The position numbers were made by a program, and so were the translations under genes. From positions 1 through 17,491 of the forward strand of contig JBBITW010000064.1 of assembly GCA_037440525.1 (NCBI GenBank): a DNA stretch of 17,491 nucleotides. The letters are read 5' to 3'. The notes beneath the pieces were generated by a model. That model did no database searches, was not told where the DNA came from, and saw only the letters and a list, made by a program, of their open reading frames with translations. This document shows positions 5,648 to 13,915 of the stretch, one piece after another (positions within the stretch are counted from its first letter, which is position 1; every line of letters starts with the position of its first letter). Source of the stretch: JBBITW01 sp037440525 (GTDB lineage Bacteria; Desulfobacterota; BSN033; UBA1163).

Positions 5648-6830
5648 TCTCCTTTCTCATCTGCCGGGTTATCATGACGGCTTTCTCGATTAGATTCTTA
5701 CGCTTTGACTGGTACTCCTCGTGATCAATCTCCCGAGATTCAAACCTTTGATCCAGATATACAATCTCTTTAAAAATCAAATCCTTCTCTTCTTTAAGTG
5801 AATATAGCCCTTGTTGAGTAATCTCCACCATATGCTTCCGCTTTTTTATGAAGGGGTAGGCAAGCCCTCCTGCGAATGCAGAAAATACCAATATAAGAAT
5901 TAAATATTTAAAAATCACCCTTCCTCGAGGAAGGCCTTTAAACTGAAGAATAAGTTCAGAGCCAGGCCTAAGATAGTTTCCTGCGAAATGTTTAAATTGT
6001 TCATTCCTGTTTTCAACTGTCCCTCTTAAATGTAATATTTCACTCTTTACCTCAACATCTTTATCAGGGACAAAAAAATCAATCGATTCTGTCTTGGTAT
6101 AAATTGTTTTGTTGAGATTATAAACGGAGGAGCCATAATCAATCTGGTAAGTGAAAGAGATTTCCTTAAGTCCTGGCTTGATGTCCATCGTGTCTACAAA
6201 CCCATCTATTGTTTTTATAATACAACATTCCATTAGGTTTCTCTCTAATTCAAGGTCTTTTGAATTCTTTGGCAGTGATATCCTTATCACCTCTCTTCTT
6301 TGTGGCTCTATCTCACGTAACCCCACATAGACACGATCTCCCCTGTTCTCCAAGATTATAATCTCCTTGACAAAGAGATTATCATTTTCAAGATTCATGA
6401 AGATATGATGGACCTTAGCATAGATATTGTCATCCTTATCGGTTGTTTCATAGACTGTGAGATTAATAAAATGTTCCTTTCCCTTATCAAATGAGATTGT
6501 AGGACTAAAATATTCAACACCTCTGTAGTTAGTCTTCACATAATAAGATTTATCTTTTTCAATATTTAGTTTAGAAAAAATAAATGAACCATCTTTGTTT
6601 GTCCTTGTCTTAGCGATTTCATCCTCTCTCTCACCTAAAATGTAAAGTATGACTTCGATATTTGTGGGATTAGTTCCACCAATAGTGCCATTCTTAATTT
6701 TCCCTCGTATCACTCCTTGGGTTTCAGCTTGTCCCAAGGGTAAGGTGAAAGTAATCTGGGAAAAAAGAATTGCAAGAAATAAAAAATAAATTTCTCTTTT
6801 AACTATTCTATACATTTTAGTATTTTTCAA
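5637..6830 (-). CDS. Ccm-linked membrane protein with carboxypeptidase-regulatory-like domain and CcmI-like coiled coil
   Basis: The 397-residue protein has a signal peptide (about 12-36), a beta-sandwich of the carboxypeptidase-regulatory/CnaB type (37-127; VIRGKIKNGT and NKDGSFIFSKL), a middle beta-rich region of unknown type (128-303), a membrane helix (305-326) and a cytoplasmic coiled coil (340-395). The coiled coil LKEEKDLIFKEIVYLDQRFE followed by HEEYQSKRKNLIEKA resembles one in the next gene upstream and the family linked to CcmI. It lies between the zinc-ribbon gene and ccmE, so a role in cytochrome c maturation is likely, but no activity is known to me. The frame can start at TTG 6830 (overlap TTGA with the upstream stop) or at ATG 6815; neither has a good ribosome site. 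Confidence 0.75.
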   Translation of the reverse strand: MKNTKMYRIVKREIYFLFLAILFSQITFTLPLGQAETQGVIRGKIKNGTIGGTNPTNIEVILYILGEREDEIAKTRTNKDGSFIFSKLNIEKDKSYYVKTNYRGVEYFSPTISFDKGKEHFINLTVYETTDKDDNIYAKVHHIFMNLENDNLFVKEIIILENRGDRVYVGLREIEPQRREVIRISLPKNSKDLELERNLMECCIIKTIDGFVDTMDIKPGLKEISFTYQIDYGSSVYNLNKTIYTKTESIDFFVPDKDVEVKSEILHLRGTVENRNEQFKHFAGNYLRPGSELILQFKGLPRGRVIFKYLILILVFSAFAGGLAYPFIKKRKHMVEITQQGLYSLKEEKDLIFKEIVYLDQRFESREIDHEEYQSKRKNLIEKAVMITRQMRKENEV

Positions 6831-7270
6831 AGTCTGTTACCACACCATGAACAAAATCTATCTTCGTGAAAGACTTCTCGGCCACATTGGTTGCAAAAGA
6901 GATTTTTTTTCTTTTCCAATTTCTTTCTCAGAACTAAAACTTCACTCTCAATTTCTTCTTCTATTTCCTTATCTAATGATTTTCCCTTCTCTTCCATTTG
7001 CTCATCCATTTTGAGAATTTTAGCAGCCTTTAGCACGTATTTCTCATTCAAATTTCTGTAATCCTCCTCAGATAGTTTTCCCATCTTGTAGTCAAATTCA
7101 AGTTCCTTAATAGCTAAATAAATCTGCTCTTTCTCGGTTTTTAAATCATGTATTAAATCCTCAGAGGTTTCTTTTAAAGAAAAATTAAATTTTCTTTTTT
7201 TTAATAATGGATAGCTCATCCAATACCCTGATCCAAATAAAATAATAAGTATAGCTAAATATATCCACAT
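6827..7270 (-). CDS. CcmI-like small membrane protein with C-terminal zinc ribbon
   Basis: The 147-residue protein has one N-terminal membrane helix (2-20), a long charged coiled coil (about 38-124) and a C-terminal zinc ribbon with four cysteines at 126, 129, 140 and 143 (CNQCG and CSWCG). The segment LKTEKEQIYLAIKELEFDYK followed by SEEDYRNLNEKYVLKA is typical of CcmI-like or ccm-linked proteins and also appears in the next gene. The ATG at 7270 has the ribosome site AAGGAA about 7 bases upstream. It follows the ccmH-like stop by 10 bases. The zinc ribbon is on the cytoplasmic side if the single helix has the usual orientation, which is unusual for a protein thought to help periplasmic heme ligation. 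Function is inferred from context only. Confidence 0.75.
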   Translation of the reverse strand: MWIYLAILIILFGSGYWMSYPLLKKRKFNFSLKETSEDLIHDLKTEKEQIYLAIKELEFDYKMGKLSEEDYRNLNEKYVLKAAKILKMDEQMEEKGKSLDKEIEEEIESEVLVLRKKLEKKKNLFCNQCGREVFHEDRFCSWCGNRL

Positions 7271-7280
7271 ATAAGATTCC

Positions 7281-7769
7281 TTAATATTTAAAATCCATTA
7301 ACTCATTTCTCACCTTTTCAATATATTTCTTATCAAGCTTCTCCATATTTCCTACCTCCCATTGGAGGAGTTGATTTCCTCTTGAAAACCATTTTTTCAA
7401 TAAAAAGTATATAAACCCACCTCCAACAAAAAGAGCCAAAAAAGGTAGCACCCATGCTATCAGGTTAAAACCTTTTTTTGTTGGTGCTGATAAAATTTTT
7501 TCACCATAGGCGCTGATAAAATATTTTAAAATTTCATCCCTTGACTGCCCAATTTTTAATCTTTCAAGTACCAAGCCTTTGATGTTGCCAGCAGCAGAAC
7601 ATTCCATTGCACCTTCGCAGGAGTTAGAAACCATATTACAGCCACATGGGCATATCAGCTCCTGCATGATCTCATCAACTGTAATGGAGATTACAGAAGG
7701 TGGAAATAACCCTCTGATAGGAAATAGAAGAAAGAGGATAAATATGATTCTTATTAGATTAGTCTTCAT
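7281..7769 (-). CDS. ccmH: CcmH-like cytochrome c maturation protein with CPCGC motif
   Basis: The 162-residue product has a signal peptide (1-24), the motif ELICPCGCNMVSNSCEG (37-53), a three-helix CcmH-type domain (54-95, ERLKIGQSRDEILKYFISAY) and a membrane helix (102-124). Classic CcmH has LRCxxCQ. Here Cys40, Cys42 and Cys44 come in CPCGC, with Cys51 and Cys57 nearby, a variant seen in deltaproteobacterial-like CcmH proteins. It would reduce or hold apocytochrome thiols for CcmF. I chose ATG 7769 because it overlaps the ccmF stop as ATGA and follows a strong AAAGGAG; the longer frame to 7859 would lie within ccmF. It is unusual to find it together with a CxxxY CcmE. Confidence 0.82.
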   Translation of the reverse strand: MKTNLIRIIFILFLLFPIRGLFPPSVISITVDEIMQELICPCGCNMVSNSCEGAMECSAAGNIKGLVLERLKIGQSRDEILKYFISAYGEKILSAPTKKGFNLIAWVLPFLALFVGGGFIYFLLKKWFSRGNQLLQWEVGNMEKLDKKYIEKVRNELMDFKY

Positions 7770-9721
7770 TTGTCTCCTTTGATCAGAAGTTTTCCCCTTT
7801 CTGGTAATAGCGTTATAAGTGTACCAATAGATATTATTATTCCCCCAATCCAGAGCCAAGCAATTAGGGGATTTATTAATATTTTTAAAGTAACCAAATC
7901 TCCTTCGTAGCCCGCAAGGATAACGTAAAAATCTTCCTTTAGACTGCTATGAATGGCTACCTCTGTTGTGGGTTGTTCTTCATGCCCCCTGTAGAAATTC
8001 TTTTCAGGGATAAGACGATCAATAATCTTCCCTTCTCTTAAAAGTGTCAATGTGGCTGCCATTACCTCTTTATTTGCTGTAAAATAATGGGAAAGGAAAT
8101 CATAGCGAACATTATAATTTTTAATTTTGAAAGATTCTCCTTTCCTCAATGCTACCTGCTTTTCCATCTTGAAGGCTCCTCCTGTGATTCCCACAAAGAC
8201 AAGGACCATCCCTATATGAACGATATATCCTCCATAGCGCCTCTTGTTTCGAACCACAAGCCCCCATAAACTTCTAAGTGGGCCTTCTTTTGTCATTCGG
8301 CCCCTGGCTTTGGTTGCTCGATATATATCATAAATTATTGAAGCAGTAACAAAGACTGAGAAGGTAAAAGAAAGCAAAGGATATATTTTCCGAACACCTA
8401 AATTGTAGAAAATTAGTCCTCCAATAAGTGTTATACATAAAGGAAGTATAAGGTTTCTTTTTGCATTTTCAAAAGAGGCCCTTCTCCAGGCAATTATGGG
8501 ACAAAGACCTGTCAGCAGTAGAAGAGCTAATCCGATTGGGATATTTACTTTATTGAAAAAAGGGGCTCCAACTGTGATCTTGATTCCTCTTAAAGCCTCA
8601 GAAATGATAGGAAAAAGAGTCCCCCATAGAGTAGCAAAAGATATTCCCACGAGGATCAGGTTGTTATAAAGAAAGGTGCTTTCTCGGGAAAGGAATGAAT
8701 CTAACTCATTTCGGCTTTTTAATTGAGGAAGACGTTCAATCAAAAGATTAAAAGATACCAAAAATAGAATTCCAAGAAATACGAGGAAAATCCATCCAAG
8801 AGAAGATTGACCGAAAGTATGAACTGAGGAGATGATCCCGCTCCTTGTAATGAATGTTCCGAATATTGTCAATAAAAATGTGAAGATGATGAGGACAATA
8901 TTCCATATCTTTAACATTCCTCTCTTTTCCTGAATCATTACTGAATGAAGATAAGCTGTTGCTACTAACCAGGGCATCAATGAGGCATTTTCAACAGGAT
9001 CCCATGCCCAATATCCTCCCCAACCCAATTCGACATAGGCCCACTTAGCACCAAAGAGGTTCCCAAGGGTTAAGAAAAACCAGGAAAAAAGAGTCCATCT
9101 TCGTGTCGACCTTATCCAGACCTCTCCGAGTTGGCCTGTGATTAAAGCTGCAATTGCATAGGCGAAAGGTATTGAAAAACCAACATATCCAATATAAAGT
9201 GTTATCGGATGAAAGATCATTCCAGGATTTTGTAAGAGTGGATTTAACCCTTTCCCATCCTCTGGAATTTGAGGAAGTCGATTAAAAGGACTATTTACAA
9301 CTGTAAGCAAAAGCAAGAAGAAAAATGTGATTCCCATTAAAACAAAAATGATGTAGGGAATAAGATTTCTATTTTTGTCTTTATTTTTCAAGACTAAAAT
9401 AGTTGAGAATATTGAGAGAAGCCATACCCAGAAAAGAAGAGATCCTTCCTGTCCCGCATAAAAGGCTGTTATTGTATAGAGAAGTGGAAGAGTTCTATTC
9501 GTATAATTGGCCACATATTCAATTCCAAAGTCTCTATTAATTAAGGCATAGAGGAGGGCACTGGAAGCTATAGTGAGGAGAATGCATACAACGAAAACAC
9601 CATTTTTTGAACTCGCTATGAATTCAGCCTTTTTCCTTCGAGCCCCTAAGTAGGAAAGAAGAGCTGAAAAGGCTGACAAAATAAGAGCAATGAATAGTGA
9701 TACATATCCAATCTCAATCAT
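7766..9721 (-). CDS. ccmF: CcmF, cytochrome c heme lyase subunit
   Basis: The 651-residue inner-membrane protein has about 14-15 hydrophobic segments and the WWD heme-handling motif WAYVELGWGGYWAWDPVEN (227-245). The four histidines expected as heme ligands are present: His171 (FHP), His259 (YLHSVM), His301 (SVHTF) and His502 (YIVHIGM). The large periplasmic loop near 516-608 is complete. CcmF receives heme from CcmE and ligates it to the CxxCH motif of apocytochromes. Length matches the family. It follows lgt by 13 bases and shares ATGA with ccmH, so it is the first ccm gene of this operon. Confidence 0.95.
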   Translation of the reverse strand: MIEIGYVSLFIALILSAFSALLSYLGARRKKAEFIASSKNGVFVVCILLTIASSALLYALINRDFGIEYVANYTNRTLPLLYTITAFYAGQEGSLLFWVWLLSIFSTILVLKNKDKNRNLIPYIIFVLMGITFFFLLLLTVVNSPFNRLPQIPEDGKGLNPLLQNPGMIFHPITLYIGYVGFSIPFAYAIAALITGQLGEVWIRSTRRWTLFSWFFLTLGNLFGAKWAYVELGWGGYWAWDPVENASLMPWLVATAYLHSVMIQEKRGMLKIWNIVLIIFTFLLTIFGTFITRSGIISSVHTFGQSSLGWIFLVFLGILFLVSFNLLIERLPQLKSRNELDSFLSRESTFLYNNLILVGISFATLWGTLFPIISEALRGIKITVGAPFFNKVNIPIGLALLLLTGLCPIIAWRRASFENAKRNLILPLCITLIGGLIFYNLGVRKIYPLLSFTFSVFVTASIIYDIYRATKARGRMTKEGPLRSLWGLVVRNKRRYGGYIVHIGMVLVFVGITGGAFKMEKQVALRKGESFKIKNYNVRYDFLSHYFTANKEVMAATLTLLREGKIIDRLIPEKNFYRGHEEQPTTEVAIHSSLKEDFYVILAGYEGDLVTLKILINPLIAWLWIGGIIISIGTLITLLPERGKLLIKGDK

Positions 9722-9734
9722 CTCATTTTCTTCC

Positions 9735-10511
9735 CTATACCTGATATAATTTCCCCCTACGATAAAGAATAATTAGTATCACCAATGAAATAATAATCAC
9801 AATAACACCTAAAGTTTGTGCAGCAGATACATTTCCCCAATAAGTAAGTTTATCTCCTCTGAAGTGTTCAACAAAGATTCGAATAGCAGAATATAGAATG
9901 GCATACATCAAGAAGAGGAACCCATCGAAGGGGATCTTCTTCCTCCATCTCCAAAGAAAGAGAAATATGGCTAAGTTGAAACTCAATTCGTAGAGTTGGG
10001 TAGGATGGAGGGGCTGTCCCGGAAACATCTCCCCAGCGCATGTATCTGGATGAAAGATAATTCCCCATGGAAGGTTGGTAGGTATACCGTGGGCATCTCC
10101 GTTGAAGAAACAGCCAATCCTACCAATTGCCTGGCCGAGAATAAGAGAAGGGGAAAATGTGTCCATCCACCTCCAAAAAGGTATCTTGTATCTCCATGTA
10201 TACCAGAGAGCAATTATTACTCCAGCAAGTATTGCACCATGGATTGCTAAGCCCCCTTCCCAGATGGCAAAAATTTTTAAAGGATTTTTTAAATAATGAG
10301 TTAGATCTGAAAAAAAAACATAATATAGCCTTGCTCCTGCGATCCCGAATATAACTACGTAAAAAGAAAAATCATATATATTCTTCCTCTCAAACCCTTT
10401 GCGGATTCCTTCTTTCCCTGCAAGCCAGATTCCTACCCCAATGGCGGTGATGATCATCACGCTATACCATCTGATGATTATGGAGCCACTTTGAAAAAGA
10501 ATTGGGTTCAT
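9735..10511 (-). CDS. lgt: Prolipoprotein diacylglyceryl transferase
   Basis: The 258-residue inner-membrane enzyme transfers a diacylglyceryl group from phosphatidylglycerol to the lipobox Cys of prolipoproteins. It shows the Lgt signature GRIGCFFNGDAHG (130-142) with the catalytic Arg131, the essential HG at 91-92 after EGG, the HPTQLYE motif (169-175) and the C-terminal EHFRGD arginine (218). The ATG at 10511 follows GGAGGG closely. It heads the tightly packed lgt-ccmF run. Linkage of lgt to ccm genes is unusual, but the upstream neighbour is a lipoprotein that Lgt would modify. The Asn usual in the signature (GNFxN) is Cys133 here. Confidence 0.93.
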   Translation of the reverse strand: MNPILFQSGSIIIRWYSVMIITAIGVGIWLAGKEGIRKGFERKNIYDFSFYVVIFGIAGARLYYVFFSDLTHYLKNPLKIFAIWEGGLAIHGAILAGVIIALWYTWRYKIPFWRWMDTFSPSLILGQAIGRIGCFFNGDAHGIPTNLPWGIIFHPDTCAGEMFPGQPLHPTQLYELSFNLAIFLFLWRWRKKIPFDGFLFLMYAILYSAIRIFVEHFRGDKLTYWGNVSAAQTLGVIVIIISLVILIILYRRGKLYQV

Positions 10512-10665
10512 TTCCCTCCATAGTATCCAATCTTTTTAAAGAAAAAAATATCAATCAATTTAAGATTTTTAAATATAACAATATGATTATATAAATGAAG
10601 AAAGTTACTAAAATCCCTCTTATGTATAAATTTTATAAACATACTTTTAATTTCGTAGGTTTATT
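10512..10665. other. AT-rich gap between the parvulin lipoprotein gene and lgt
   Basis: No gene is seen. A short inverted repeat TTCGTA/TACGAA (10652-10657 and 10667-10672) overlaps the parvulin gene stop and could form a weak hairpin without a clear U-tract. Sequence before lgt contains TTGATA and GATACT words, but their spacing of 21 bases is too long for a convincing promoter. Whether transcription restarts here is open. Confidence 0.4.
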
Positions 10666-12663
10666 TTACGAATTTGTGAACTTTCCATTTTTTTCTTCCT
10701 TCTTTTTGTTTATCAGTTCTTCAAGCACTTCCTTGAGAGGTTTCTCGTAAACCACATATCCTATGGACCTCAATAAATCATCTTCCCACCTCTCCATGAC
10801 TTTCTGGTGCTCCTCTTTCATAAGGTCCTTCTTTACCTCTTCCTTGATCTCTTGAAAGGGAATCTTTTTTCTTCTCTCCATTTCCATAATCTCGACTATA
10901 TAATAATCATCGCCGAAGTCAAAGATTTCGCTTATATCACCTGGTTTTAACTCAAAAATCTTTTTATGAAACCCATGAAGCAACATGTATTCGACTTCAT
11001 TGCGACACTCATAAACATCGAAATCCAAAAGACCTCCCTTAGAGGCTGTCTCTTTATCGTCAGAATATTTTCGGGCAGCCTCACCAAAATCCATTCCCTT
11101 TTTGAAAGAAAAGATGGAAGGCTTAATATTTTTATAAACTTCTTTTGCCTTTTGGTAAGCCTTCTCTTTTTCTTCTTTCTTCTCTCCTCCTTTAATCATG
11201 ATCATCCGGATCTTTGCCCTTGCAGGAGATTGATATTTCTCTTGATGTTTTCGATAATAGTCTTCGATCATCTTATCTGTAATTCTGATCATCTTTCGCA
11301 TCTCCTCTTCATGGAAAATGGGATATAAATAGGACATGGTAAGGAGTTCAACCTCTCTCTGATGCTCCACATGTATCATCTGATTGAATGTATCTTCAAC
11401 TATCAACTCTTTGTCAATCATTCGGTTTATAATCTTTTTCTGCTCTTCGATTGTATTATGGGCGAAATCGCATAACATAGGTTTTTTATTCTCCCCATGC
11501 TTCATTTCACTATATTTCATATGATGGCATATATGAGGATCAATTTCTTTCTCATATTCTTTAATAAAGTCACCAATAGTATATGGTTTGCCATTTATAC
11601 TAAAAAGAATTCTATCACTATTCTCTCTAAGAAATTCTTCTCCTTTCTGCCATTTATATTCTTTCTCTATTTGGTCCCGAACCTCCTCATATGATTTTAA
11701 ATACCCTTTCTTTTTTTCCAAAACTCTAATGATATAAAAAGAATTCCCACTTTTAAATATTGGGGAAATCTCCCCAGGTTCAATGGAGAAAGCAATATCA
11801 TCAAATTCTTGACCATTCACTCCTTTCTCCAACCATTTAGGTTCAATTGACTGGACATTACTTGAGTATTTTCCCGCTACCTCTTTGAATTCAGCTCCAG
11901 ATTTCAGTTCATCTAAGGCCTTTTGAATTATCTCTTTTGCCTTCTCCTCCTCAGGACAATTAGGGCAATCATTTCTTCCTTTTTTGAATTCAACCCGAAT
12001 CTCCTCTATTTTCACTCGATCAGGGACCCTATATTCATCCTTATGTTGCTGATAAAAATTTTTAAGCTCATCTTCAGTTGATTTTATCATCAATAACTCA
12101 AAGTTTCTTGTAATTGATGCCTCATTTCTCAGTTTTTGGAGATAATTTTTCCCAATCTCTTCCACCTCTTTTGCAATATTTGGATGAATCTTCTGATGAA
12201 GCTGTAAAAGCCTTTGAAATCTTTCAGAAATAGGGTAACCCTCCAGCCTTCTCTTTTGCAATCTATATGTCTCTCTCAATTCCCTGTACTTTTCATCGGA
12301 TTCTAAAACCTTTTCATGGAATTTCATATGTAAAAAAGTCATATTCAACTCTCCAGCAATATTTCCAAGCTCTTCCCGGATGTTTTGTCTAAGGTCAATA
12401 TTTTTCTTTTTAATAATGTCAGAAATCGCAATAGGTAAGACCATGTTTTTTAGTAACAATTTCTGCCCTTCCAAGCCTTTATAACGTTCTTTGCAACATG
12501 GCATGAGTTCATCGAATTTTGTCTTCAAATGTTCACGAGTTATTATCCCTCCCTTAAAAGAGGCAACTACATTCGGGTCAGGAGTATTAAGATCCCCTTT
12601 GCTACATCCTGAGAATAAAAGTAAGTAGAATATAATATAAGAGATGATTCTTTTTGAAATCAT
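10666..12663 (-). CDS. Lipoprotein with two parvulin (PpiC/SurA-like) peptidyl-prolyl isomerase domains
   Basis: The 665-residue protein starts with a lipoprotein signal and lipobox LFSGC (mature Cys20). Two parvulin domains can be seen: about 216-315 (RVKIEEIRVEF, AEFKEVAGKYSS, EFDDIAFSIEPGEISPIFKS) and 482-595 (AKIRMIMIKGG, DFGEAARKYSDD, KGGLLDFD, KIFELKPGDISEIFDFGD). Helical SurA/PrsA-like chaperone segments surround them, including the repeat-like openers VVASFKGGIITREHL (32-46) and LFSINGKPYTIGDFI (353-367). It probably folds exported or outer-membrane proteins. Oddities are a His/Cys/Met-rich stretch (377-402), CC at 56-57 and CPNC at 233-236, which may bind metal. It follows hflK by 13 bases and sits in the same operon as the HflK/HflC genes. 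Ribosome site is weak. Confidence 0.87.
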   Translation of the reverse strand: MISKRIISYIIFYLLLFSGCSKGDLNTPDPNVVASFKGGIITREHLKTKFDELMPCCKERYKGLEGQKLLLKNMVLPIAISDIIKKKNIDLRQNIREELGNIAGELNMTFLHMKFHEKVLESDEKYRELRETYRLQKRRLEGYPISERFQRLLQLHQKIHPNIAKEVEEIGKNYLQKLRNEASITRNFELLMIKSTEDELKNFYQQHKDEYRVPDRVKIEEIRVEFKKGRNDCPNCPEEEKAKEIIQKALDELKSGAEFKEVAGKYSSNVQSIEPKWLEKGVNGQEFDDIAFSIEPGEISPIFKSGNSFYIIRVLEKKKGYLKSYEEVRDQIEKEYKWQKGEEFLRENSDRILFSINGKPYTIGDFIKEYEKEIDPHICHHMKYSEMKHGENKKPMLCDFAHNTIEEQKKIINRMIDKELIVEDTFNQMIHVEHQREVELLTMSYLYPIFHEEEMRKMIRITDKMIEDYYRKHQEKYQSPARAKIRMIMIKGGEKKEEKEKAYQKAKEVYKNIKPSIFSFKKGMDFGEAARKYSDDKETASKGGLLDFDVYECRNEVEYMLLHGFHKKIFELKPGDISEIFDFGDDYYIVEIMEMERRKKIPFQEIKEEVKKDLMKEEHQKVMERWEDDLLRSIGYVVYEKPLKEVLEELINKKKEEKNGKFTNS

Positions 12664-12676
12664 ATTATCATCTCTA

Positions 12677-13903
12677 TTATTTTAAAAACTTGAGATTGAT
12701 CTTCTCTTTTTTCGAATCAACAACAAATTTATTTGCCTTGTTTAGGACCTTCTCCATTGTTTCAAGATAAAGCCTATACTTAGTAATCTCTTTTGTATTT
12801 TTGTATTCTTTAAGCATAGAAAGAAATCTCTGGGCATCTCCACTTGCCCTATTAACAACCTCTTCTTTATATGCTTCAGCCTCGCTTATTATCTTCTGAG
12901 CCTTTCCTCTAGCTTCTGGTACAGCAACATTCCAGTATCCCTGGGCTTTATTAATCTTTTCTTCACGCTCCTCTTTCGCACTTGCCACCTCTCGGAAGGC
13001 CTCGGCTGCCTCTTTAGGTGGGTTTACTTCTTGGAGATTGACGTTTAGAATATATAATCCTGTCTTATATTCGTCGAGCATATTCTGTGCTCTATGAGCA
13101 ATCATCTTCTGGATTTGAGACTTGGCCACAGTCAAGAGATCATCCACATGCATCTTTCCAAAAATCTCTGTCAACGCTGCACGAATTGAATAAGATATAA
13201 ATGATTCAGGGCGATCTGTATTGAAAAGATAGTCTCTGACATCCTTGATACGATATTGGATATTCATCTTGATCTCGAGAATGTTTTCATCACCAGTTAA
13301 GAATTGATTCTTTGATCGCACAGGATTTTCGGTTGGGGACTTCTCAATTTTGCTGGAAGAATTCCCATGCATACTGTGACCATCCTCTTCTCTTTTGGTG
13401 GAGGTGGGAGGAATTTCCTTTGGGAATAGTGTGGACTCATCTTTCGATGATATCCACATATCAACCCTTCTAATTTCCATCATATTCACCTTTTCAATCG
13501 AACCAAAAGGCCAGGGAAGATAATAGTGAAGTCCTTCTGGGATTTGTTCACGAACCACCTTTCCAAATAGTTTTGCAACAGCTTCTTCTCCAGGAGCAAC
13601 GGTATAAACCCCAGAAAGAAGATAAATAGTGATAAAAAAGCTCATTAATATATATCCAAACCATTTTTTCCTGAGGGGGATATGCCTAAAGGCCTCTCTT
13701 ATATCATCGATAGGGCTGATTCCGCCTGTAGGGGTAAAGAGATGGGAAAAAAGACCCTTGATTGTAAAAAAAGTAATTCCAGTTATCCATGTGACTCCTT
13801 GTCCTATTTTTATTAAGCACCTCTTCAGATGTATTTTTCTTTTATTTAAATTTTCTTTGCCACTTGAATCAGTCTCCCTTAGGCTATTATTATTCTCCTC
13901 CAT
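12677..13903 (-). CDS. hflK: HflK-like SPFH membrane protein with a low-complexity insert
   Basis: The 408-residue protein has an N-terminal charged region, a hydrophobic stretch (about 35-54), a main membrane anchor (82-100) and an SPFH/band-7 domain beginning YTVAPGEEAVAKLFGKVV. HflK signatures include GLHYYLPWPFGSIEKV (124-139), LTGDENILEIKMNIQYRIKD (202-221) and VNPPKEAAEAFREVASAKEE (293-312). HflK and HflC form a large membrane cage that controls the FtsH protease. Between the first SPFH strands is a Ser/Pro/Lys/Glu-rich insert (about 152-200) with HSMHG that is missing in the sister protein encoded at 14872-16407. A GAGGAG ribosome site overlaps the hflC stop. FtsH itself is not in the window. 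Confidence 0.87.
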   Translation of the reverse strand: MEENNNSLRETDSSGKENLNKRKIHLKRCLIKIGQGVTWITGITFFTIKGLFSHLFTPTGGISPIDDIREAFRHIPLRKKWFGYILMSFFITIYLLSGVYTVAPGEEAVAKLFGKVVREQIPEGLHYYLPWPFGSIEKVNMMEIRRVDMWISSKDESTLFPKEIPPTSTKREEDGHSMHGNSSSKIEKSPTENPVRSKNQFLTGDENILEIKMNIQYRIKDVRDYLFNTDRPESFISYSIRAALTEIFGKMHVDDLLTVAKSQIQKMIAHRAQNMLDEYKTGLYILNVNLQEVNPPKEAAEAFREVASAKEEREEKINKAQGYWNVAVPEARGKAQKIISEAEAYKEEVVNRASGDAQRFLSMLKEYKNTKEITKYRLYLETMEKVLNKANKFVVDSKKEKINLKFLK

Positions 13904-13915
13904 CTCTTTTTCTCC

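Noticed and set aside
7770..7859. Upstream extension of the CcmH-like protein by 30 residues
   Set aside because: It would lie inside ccmF; the ATG at 7769 has the ribosome site, begins a signal peptide and gives the ATGA overlap.
10652..10672. TTCGTA/TACGAA hairpin after the parvulin gene as a terminator
   Set aside because: Stem of 6 bp without GC-rich core or U-tract; it overlaps the stop codon.
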